A stretch of 64,000 bases of DNA, taken from the NCBI GenBank assembly GCA_963719055.1, contig CAVRAU010000031.1, positions 157,084 to 221,083 of the forward strand, given 5' to 3'. Below are positions 58,730-64,000 of the stretch, piece by piece (the first letter of the stretch is position 1; each line of letters starts with the position of its first letter). Origin of the DNA: CAXMQZ01 sp963719055 (GTDB lineage: Bacteria; Acidobacteriota; Thermoanaerobaculia; Multivoradales; JAHEKO01). A program made the position numbers and the translations under genes. The notes under the pieces are model-generated. The model had not been told where the DNA came from. It did not search any database and worked only from the letters and a program-made list of their open reading frames with translations.

Positions 58730-58942
58730 TCACTGGCCCACATCGTCAGTCGGCTCCGGTGTGAATATCTGCTCGATGGATTGCCCGAAGATGACCGCCA
58801 GACGAAAGGCGAGCGGCAGGCTGGGATCGTACTTGCCCGTCTCGATAGCGTTGACCGTCTGGCGGGACACATCGAGCTCTTGCGCCAGACGCGCTTGCGT
58901 CCAGTCGCGCTCGGCCCGTAGGACCTTCAACCGATTCTTCAT
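58730..58942 (-). CDS. YozG-like XRE-family transcriptional regulator
   Basis: 70 residues, essentially one Cro/C1-type helix-turn-helix: MKNRLKVLRAERDWTQARLAQELDVSRQTVNAIETGKYDPSLPLAFRLA (domain only), then IFGQSIEQIFTPE. Its ATG overlaps the TGA of the upstream membrane-protein gene by four bases (ATGA). This small regulator plus membrane-protein pair is a recurrent arrangement in bacteria. The two inverted repeats upstream of the pair are good candidates for its operators, giving autoregulation. Confidence 0.9.
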   Translation of the reverse strand: MKNRLKVLRAERDWTQARLAQELDVSRQTVNAIETGKYDPSLPLAFRLAVIFGQSIEQIFTPEPTDDVGQ

Positions 58943-59373
58943 GCGTACCGCCTCCGGCCGATCCACAAGCCCACGAAGTAGAAGAAGGTCATCACCATGG
59001 ACACATCACTGATATCGGCCACGGGCGCTCCCACTTTCTCGAGCAGTCGGTACCCAAAGCCAAAGAAGAAGGCCACTCCAAAGCCCAGCGCCAGAGCCTG
59101 GAGCTGGATTCTGCGTTGCAGCTCATCAGCCTGGCGCAGATAGCGACCGTAGGCCAACATCGCACCCAAGCCGACAAATATCGGTATAGCCGCCACGATC
59201 CAGCCAACGAGGCCCGAGACGGCGACGTCTCCCTTGATGACAAATGTGGATGCGGCGAAGCTCACCAACCACATGGCTAGCCATATATTGGCCCGATTGA
59301 GATTTCGACGGTCACTCGCGGTCATGTCCCCACACAGACGAGCCAGCAGGGGGCGCTTTTCTTGTTCAATCAT
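58939..59373 (-). CDS. Four-helix membrane protein paired with the XRE regulator
   Basis: 144 residues from ATG 59373, eight bases after AGGA. Four hydrophobic segments: NIWLAMWLVSFAASTFVI, GLVGWIVAAIPIFVGLGAMLAY, LALGFGVAFFFGFGYRLL and SDVSMVMTFFYFVGLWIG, with the charged loop RYLRQADELQRRIQLQALA between helices 2 and 3. The same loop recurs in homologues beside YozG-like regulators. It is first in the operon, behind the promoter at 59414-59442. The function is unknown; a sensor for the regulator or a small transporter is a guess. Confidence 0.82.
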   Translation of the reverse strand: MIEQEKRPLLARLCGDMTASDRRNLNRANIWLAMWLVSFAASTFVIKGDVAVSGLVGWIVAAIPIFVGLGAMLAYGRYLRQADELQRRIQLQALALGFGVAFFFGFGYRLLEKVGAPVADISDVSMVMTFFYFVGLWIGRRRYA

Positions 59374-59394
59374 GACATACGTCCTTTCCATTAA

Positions 59395-59410
59395 GTCAAG
59401 TTAACTTGTC
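59395..59410. promoter_or_regulatory. Operator-like inverted repeat 1 (XRE operon)
   Basis: GTCAAGTTAACTTGTC: half-sites GTCAAG and CTTGTC around TTAA, one mismatch from perfect symmetry, with the perfect core CAAGTTAACTTG. It lies just downstream of the -10 box of the minus-strand promoter. Its centre is 43 bases (about four helix turns) from the second repeat. Confidence 0.65.
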
Positions 59411-59413
59411 ATT

Positions 59414-59442
59414 AATGTACAGCACCCTCGACAGTATGTCAA
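59414..59442 (-). promoter_or_regulatory. Sigma-70-type promoter of the membrane protein-XRE operon
   Basis: On the minus strand, TTGACA (59437-59442, perfect -35) is followed after exactly 17 bases by TACATT (59414-59419, 4 of 6 match to TATAAT). The first gene starts about 40 bases downstream. The -35 box overlaps operator 2, and operator 1 covers the likely transcription start, a classical layout for repression. Confidence 0.72.
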
Positions 59443-59453
59443 GCGAACTTGAC
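59438..59453. promoter_or_regulatory. Operator-like inverted repeat 2 (XRE operon)
   Basis: GTCAAGCGAACTTGAC: perfect half-sites GTCAAG and CTTGAC around CGAA. It covers the -35 box of the promoter, and its half-site matches that of repeat 1 at 59395. Confidence 0.65.
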
Positions 59454-59536
59454 CAAACCAGGAAGTGCCACCCGATTCTCATCCCCGTCGCAGAATCGGC
59501 TGGCACCTCTTCGGCTAGGCTTGGGGAACGGAGGGC

Positions 59537-60526
59537 ATGATGAAGAAAAGAAGACTCGGCAAGACCGATTTCGAGGTATCCGAGATCTCGCTCGGCACCT
59601 GGCAGGTTGGCGGAACCTGGGGCAGCGGTTTCGATGACGCCAATGCCGAGGCCATTCTCGAGGACGCCATCGATCGGGGCGTCAACTTCATCGATACGGC
59701 CGATGTCTATGAGAACAGACAGAGCGAGGCTGCTGTGGCGCGGGTGGTGCGACGTCGGTCCGAGAGAGTCTATGTGGCCACCAAGTGCGGTCGCTTCATC
59801 AACCCCCACGTCGATGAGGGCTACACACCAGAGGCTTTGCGTGGCTATGTGGAAGCCAGCTTGAAGAACACCGGCTTCGAGGCCCTCGATCTGATTCAGC
59901 TTCACTGTCCACCCCCGGCTGTCTACTACCGGCCCGAGATCTTCGGACTCTTCGACGATCTAAAGGCAGAAGGCAAGATCCTCAACCTGGGTGTCAGTGT
60001 CGAGAAGGTCGAAGAGGCGCTCAAGGCCATCGAGTACCCGAACGTCACGACAATCCAGATCATCTTCAACATGTTTCGACAGCGGCCGTCCGAGCTTTTC
60101 TTCCCAGAGGCGGCCCGTCGCGATGTGGGGATCATCGTGCGCGTGCCGCTGGCCAGCGGTTTGCTGACCGGCAGGTACGACAAAGCGTCAACGTTCGGCG
60201 AACGCGACCATCGTCACTTCAACCGCGAAGGCGCCGCGTTCGACAAGGGAGAGACCTTTTCCGGCATTCCTTTCGACACCGGGCTGACGGCGGTAGAGGA
60301 GCTCAAGGCGCTCTTCCCAGAGCAGGAAAACCTCGCAGCCGTCGCCCTGCGCTGGATTCTCGACTTCGAAGAGGTTTCTACGGTGATTCCCGGTGCGTCA
60401 AGGCTGGAGCAGGTGGCCAGCAACCACGCAGCCGCGGAGCTGGCCCCCATTCCGGAAGACGCCCGCAAGAAGGTCGCTGAGATCTACGACACCAACATCA
60501 AGGCGCTCGTGCACCATCTTTGGTAG
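59537..60526 (+). CDS. Aldo/keto reductase
   Basis: NADPH-dependent carbonyl reductase, TIM-barrel fold, 329 residues and unbroken. The catalytic tetrad is complete: Asp53 and Tyr58 (FIDTADVYENRQSE), Lys83 (VYVATKCG) and His123 (LDLIQLHCPP). The C-terminal cofactor-binding part (STVIPGASRLEQVASN) is present. The start MKKRRLGKTDFEVSEISLGTWQVGG is typical of the bacterial AKR group related to YhdN/Tas. Physiological substrate unknown. It is divergent from the membrane protein-XRE operon, about 160 bases away, downstream of the repeats. Confidence 0.92.
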   Translation: MMKKRRLGKTDFEVSEISLGTWQVGGTWGSGFDDANAEAILEDAIDRGVNFIDTADVYENRQSEAAVARVVRRRSERVYVATKCGRFINPHVDEGYTPEALRGYVEASLKNTGFEALDLIQLHCPPPAVYYRPEIFGLFDDLKAEGKILNLGVSVEKVEEALKAIEYPNVTTIQIIFNMFRQRPSELFFPEAARRDVGIIVRVPLASGLLTGRYDKASTFGERDHRHFNREGAAFDKGETFSGIPFDTGLTAVEELKALFPEQENLAAVALRWILDFEEVSTVIPGASRLEQVASNHAAAELAPIPEDARKKVAEIYDTNIKALVHHLW

Positions 60527-60582
60527 GGCTCTACGGTCAAATCGAGATCCAGAGTCGGCTGGCTCCTTAACGACTGGCAGGC

Positions 60583-61137
60583 TCACCCGTCGTCGCCGCG
60601 GACCCTCTGGTAGGGACAATGATGGATGACCAGGTTGTAATAGACCGCGACCGGTTCACCGGCCCGCGTCGCCGGGCTGAATTTCCAGGTCTGCACTGCT
60701 TCCGAGATGACCTCCTGAACCTCTGAAGCCAGATCCTCCGGCTTGAGGAACTCGACGTCCCCGACCTCGCCTTTCTCGCTGATCGTGATCTGGAAGATGC
60801 ACGCACCCCAGGCGTAGTCCCCGGACCGCATCATGGCAGTCAGTCCCTCGATCGGCGGGCGGTCGCCAAGATGTCGAGGACGCTCGATGTCCCCACCGAC
60901 CAGGAACGGGCCTGTAGCCGATTCATCAGGGCCCGTTTCAACACTCTCTCGAGACACGACAGCCTCTTGTTCGGCCTCAGCAACTTCTATCGGGATCTCG
61001 GCCGCGGCGGCATCCTCCCGGACCGCGCCCGGTCTGTCGGGCCGCGGTTCAGGGTCGATTACCAACTTGTCGTGATCAGGGCCACAGGAGACGGTCAAGC
61101 TCAGCAGCACGACGAGAAGGGACTTCGGAAGCGTCAC
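60583..61137 (-). CDS. Lipoprotein with a TonB-C-like domain
   Basis: 184 residues if it starts at GTG 61135-61137 (MTLPKSLLVVLLSLTVSC), which gives a clean lipoprotein signal with Cys after LTVS. A longer open frame upstream lacks a better start. An acidic Pro/Glu/Ala-rich linker leads to a C-terminal domain of about 85 residues (ACIFQITISEKGEVGDVEFL, VQTWKFSPATRAGEPVAVYYNLVIHH), the fold of TonB C-terminal proteins with the W-x-F-x-P-A and G-x-P-V patterns. There is no ExbB/ExbD nearby and no N-terminal membrane helix as in TonB proper, so it is probably a stand-alone envelope protein. Confidence 0.7.
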   Translation of the reverse strand: MTLPKSLLVVLLSLTVSCGPDHDKLVIDPEPRPDRPGAVREDAAAAEIPIEVAEAEQEAVVSRESVETGPDESATGPFLVGGDIERPRHLGDRPPIEGLTAMMRSGDYAWGACIFQITISEKGEVGDVEFLKPEDLASEVQEVISEAVQTWKFSPATRAGEPVAVYYNLVIHHCPYQRVRGDDG

Positions 61138-61199
61138 TACTGATTTGGACCCTATTGACACCCCACGGGTTCCCGCTAGTTCTCCTGGTCTGCTTCTTC

Positions 61200-61590
61200 T
61201 CACCGCTCGGATACCGACTCGCCGCGGAACATCGGGCGCACCCTGAATATCCCAAAACACATCGCCAAGAGGTAGAGGACCAAAAGGCCAAACACCACTG
61301 AATCATCGCTATCCAACAGGATGCTCGGTCGACCACCACCTGCCAGTTGCACGACATCCTTGATCAACGCCACGAAATAGGTTGCGGTTCCCACCAGATA
61401 CAGAACGAAGAGCACGAGCCAAACCGGTTTCGTAGGACGAAAGAACTGCACCAGGAAAAGCAACGCAGGCAATAAGTAGAAGACCAACGCACCGTATTCA
61501 AGACCGACTATGGCAAAGACGCAGCAGCGGGAGAGCGGCCAGAAGGTACACCCAGCTGCCCTGGGGTCTCAGGTGTCTGATCCAGTGCAT
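61200..61590 (-). CDS. Small membrane protein (one frame break)
   Basis: About 129 residues. ATG 61588-61590 follows GGAGGCG and gives MHWIRHLRPQGSWVYLLAALPLL. A frame break near 61520 then leads into VFAIVGLEYGALVFYLLPALLFLVQFFRP, WLVLFVLYLVGTATYFVALI and VVFGLLVLYLLAMCFGIFRV, so three or four helices. The 3n+1 span agrees with one surplus base. No family was recognised; function unknown. Confidence 0.55.
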
Positions 61591-61652
61591 CTCGCCTCCA
61601 ATCATCACATCCAGACTTCGTCTCGGTTCAAGTCGGACCCAACCAGAGCTTC

Positions 61653-62177
61653 CTACTCATAAGCCTCTCTGATCAGGGCCCCTGCCGGGAGCCACTCACG
61701 AAGCACGATCACGTCGACAGAACAACCTGGTTCCAGGAGTTCGGTGTGCGGTTGGGGCAGCAGATAGACAGTCCGGCAGTGGGTCCTGGAGCCGAGCTCG
61801 TATGAGAATTGAACAGCCAGGACACGCCTCCATGTCATGCGCTTCGAGAGCACCGTTCCCGGGACGACGCAGCCTGCCCGGAAGACCCTTTGAATTCTCC
61901 AGGCCAACACCAGCCCGGTACCGCCAAGCAGTCCAAAAGGGACAAGAACCGCCATCGCTGCCGACATCTTGATTCGCGGATCGTCCCACGCAATGGACTG
62001 AAAGAGGAAGGCAATCATCATTGAAACCGCGGTCGCGAGCCCCAATCCCATGAAGATCGGGAACGCGACATCGAAACTAGTCGTCACGATCCGGAGAAAC
62101 GAGGGTGCTTCAGGTTTCGTCATCGCTCTAGCGGGTGGGTTGGCGAGGTCCGGCCTCTTTTGAAGCCGATCCCTCAT
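61653..62177 (-). CDS. DUF3592-like membrane protein
   Basis: 174 residues from ATG 62177, or 156 if ATG 62123 is used; neither has a clear ribosome site. Two helices (VAFPIFMGLGLATAVSMMIAFLF and MSAAMAVLVPFGLLGGTGLVLAWRI) frame a short loop. The C-terminal half (VPGTVLSKRMTWRRVLAVQFSYEL, YLLPQPHTELLEPGCSVDVIVL) has the soluble beta pattern of DUF3592 proteins, which often act as assembly or envelope proteins of unknown role. The open frame upstream to 62567 is probably non-coding. Confidence 0.6.
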   Translation of the reverse strand: MRDRLQKRPDLANPPARAMTKPEAPSFLRIVTTSFDVAFPIFMGLGLATAVSMMIAFLFQSIAWDDPRIKMSAAMAVLVPFGLLGGTGLVLAWRIQRVFRAGCVVPGTVLSKRMTWRRVLAVQFSYELGSRTHCRTVYLLPQPHTELLEPGCSVDVIVLREWLPAGALIREAYE

Positions 62178-62343
62178 GTTAGGCAGGCCGCACGGGGAAC
62201 GCAGTGAGCTTCGTCGCAATTCGGTTCTGGAATGCCGACATCGGACCCGCGGCGGCTGTGGAATCCAGCATCTCGAGCGCAACTCGCGGCTGGTACCCTG
62301 ATCAAGTGACCTCCAGTTGTTGTCAACGATGGGTGACTCGAGG

Positions 62344-63164
62344 ATGAAACGGACATCCCTAGCGCTCGGCTTCACGGCGCTTGCCCTGAGCCTCTCCAGC
62401 CACGCAGAGGCCAACGGGACCTGGAGCGACCCCACAGAGGTTCGACTGGTGATCTCTGGCGACACTACTGGCCATCCAATGGAGTACTTGATCGAGCTCC
62501 TGTCCGACGGCGATGCTCGAATCACAGCCATCGACCGCTCTACTTCCTCCGACCGGTGGCCAGTCATCGTCTCGGTGGGAGGCCAGGTGATGCTGATCCA
62601 GAACGTGGAGCTGGAAGAGGGTTACGAGATCGATGCGATGGACGGCCCGGTCCTGATGCTACAGCTCACATTGACCCTCTTGGCGAAAGGCATCGTCAGA
62701 CGGACCTGCAGAGTCTGCCGACTGAGGGCAGTCGTCGAAGTACAGAAAGTCGAGCAGGAAGAGCCCATTGGAGGTGTCGACGACCAGCGCTGGAGGACAG
62801 TTCCCTGCGCCCTGGCGAGTGTCGGGAACAGCGACTCGCGAGCAAGTCGACCGAATCGCCTACTCCCTCGATCTCGTGGTACTCCAGCGCGGCCGGAGAA
62901 GCTCACGGTCGAAATCGATGGGCACTGGCAGAAGTACGGACCCCCGTCCAAAGCTCGATCCAGCGATGGCGCTCACTGCCTGGAAGTCCTATCAGATCGG
63001 CCCGATCGAGCGGGCCATCCGCGAGCGGAACGATCTACGACTACGGCGCCTCAGCCGAAAGAATTCAAAGCCGGACCCTGCGAGAGCTGAGACTCGAAAT
63101 CTCGGAGCAGTACGCGCAGCGACCGAGCCGCCGTGGAATCGGCTGGCGTACACGCCAGCCCTAA
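62344..63164 (+). CDS. Secreted hypothetical protein, frames unresolved
   Basis: ATG 62344 starts a signal peptide (MKRTSLALGFTALALSLSSHAEA) and a well-formed beta-rich N-terminal domain (TWSDPTEVRLVISGDTTGHPM, DRWPVIVSVGGQVMLIQNVELEEGYEI). After about 62680 the frame stays open to 63090 but reads as Arg/Ser-rich, non-protein-like sequence. Other plus frames supply better-looking pieces, QVDRIAYSLDLVVLQ and then RTLRELRLEISEQYAQ up to TAA 63162-63164. The total span is 3n+2, in keeping with two surplus bases. No family was recognised. Confidence 0.45.
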
Positions 63165-63945
63165 TGAATGGGAGAGCGCTTCGCCCCGGTCCTCCGCATC
63201 AGCCACCGTGTGACCCACGGCAGCACCGCATGGTTCCAGTAGTAGAACCGCAACATGAACGGGTACACAACCTGCCGGCGTGGTCGGTCGATCACCCGAG
63301 CGATCACGCTTGGCACACTCCTCCGGCGACACCGTTCGAATCGTCCTGGCAATACCGGGCATCCTCTCGAGGGTACCCGGATTGCGCTCGAAGTAGGCGC
63401 TCGAAACTCGGCCAAAGACCACGTGACAACTGCGCACCCCCGTGTTCCACAAATCGTCGCACAGCGCTTCGTGGAAGCCCACGCAGAGCCCACCGTACGG
63501 CCGCATAGCTGGTGCAGGCAGGCCATGTGGCAAACGAAACGGGGGAGTTGACGTGGATGATCAGGCCGCTTTGTCGCGCCAACAGGTCGTTCATGAAGGC
63601 ATGGGTGATGTTGTAGGCCGCAAAGTAGGGCGCCTGCATCATCTGCACGGCATCCTCGGGACTGGTGTTCTCGATCCAATCCCAGGCACCAGCGCCTGCG
63701 CTATTGACGATCACGTCCGGCACCCCATGTTCGCGACGAACCCTCTCGGCCAGAGCCAAGACCGCCTCACCATCACTTGCGTCGCAGGTCTCGACGACAG
63801 CGTTGTCACCGATCTCGGCGGCCAGATCTTCCAGCGCGCTCCGGCCTCGCGCCACCAGGACAACCGTGAATCCCCGCGAGCCCATGAGTCGGGCCGTAGC
63901 TGCGCCGATTCCACTCGAAGCTCCGGTGATGACAACCAACTTCAT
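63161..63945 (-). CDS. Short-chain dehydrogenase/reductase (two frame breaks)
   Basis: About 261 residues from ATG 63945, preceded by GGGAG. Classical SDR: cofactor loop TGASSGIG (7-14), CDASD, the NSAGAG motif (81-86), and the active-site region HVNSPVSFATWPACTSYAAVRWALRG. The catalytic Tyr147 is present, but the usual Lys four residues later is Arg151. Frame breaks near 63490 and 63330 lead to FHEALCDDLWNTGVRSCHVVF and then to an end with VIARVIDRPRRQVVYPF and a hydrophobic tail (LRFYYWNHAVLPWVTRWLM). It is the last gene of the window; substrate unknown. Confidence 0.8.
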
Positions 63946-64000
63946 ATTTGTCTCCCTGTGAGGCTCCATCTGCGCTCGAATCTACAAGATTCTCCATCCC

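Overview
The window is a gene-dense, high-GC bacterial chromosome segment with short intergenic gaps. I saw no plasmid, phage, insertion-sequence, CRISPR, tRNA or rRNA signal. The protein repertoire suggests an Acidobacteriota lineage, perhaps Thermoanaerobaculia-like: DUF885 hydrolases, a sortilin/VPS10-type propeller, an ELWxxDGT-repeat protein, FESGDTSAWS-type C-termini, and a kinase-fold family familiar from that phylum. This is inference from family content, not a phylogenetic result. A striking property is the number of one-base frame breaks. About twenty recognisable genes read through only if one or more bases are dropped, and their spans are mostly 3n+1 or 3n+2. This looks more like residual insertion errors of an unpolished assembly than mass gene decay.

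Layout. 0-5.8 kb: a partial secreted protein, a MATE exporter, the molybdate importer modABC and a pirin. 5.9-12.4 kb: a badly broken sortilin-like propeller, a two-gene ABC exporter and a serine-hydrolase remnant. 12.4-18.1 kb, mostly minus strand: an exported peroxiredoxin whose peroxidatic cysteine codon is TGA, a GT39-like glycosyltransferase, a DUF547 protein and a radical SAM enzyme; a plus-strand NAD-binding protein sits among them. 18.1-25 kb, minus strand: an RND pump with its membrane fusion protein, selD (also with a TGA at its active-site cysteine) and a phospholipase D-family protein. 25.2-27.6 kb: a HAMP-GGDEF-EAL protein and a kinase-fold-like protein.

27.7-34.2 kb holds a compact cyanophycin operon: isoaspartyl dipeptidase, cyanophycinase, cyanophycin synthetase and a second, Mur-ligase-only synthetase-like protein. 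The genes overlap or nearly touch, so the operon should make and break down multi-L-arginyl-poly-L-aspartate as a nitrogen and carbon store. 34.3-48.7 kb follows with an ELWxxDGT protein, two DUF885 hydrolases, a CocE-type hydrolase, a heme-copper-oxidase-like membrane protein, an SLC13 carrier with four RCK_C domains and an S9 peptidase. This half is rich in secreted peptide and ester hydrolysis.

48.7-64 kb: a truncated GNAT, a GSA-type aminotransferase with a two-subunit CoA transferase, an FAD-linked oxidase, a LasA-like M23 peptidase, YceI with an ECF sigma factor fused to an anti-sigma zinc domain, a DUF4442 protein, an XRE regulator with its membrane partner behind a clear promoter and operator pair, an aldo/keto reductase, a TonB-C-like lipoprotein, small membrane proteins and an SDR.

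The two results I would follow first are the selenocysteine pair (an exported Sec-peroxiredoxin and a Sec-SelD, each with a SECIS-like hairpin just after TGA) and the cyanophycin operon with its Mur-only second synthetase.
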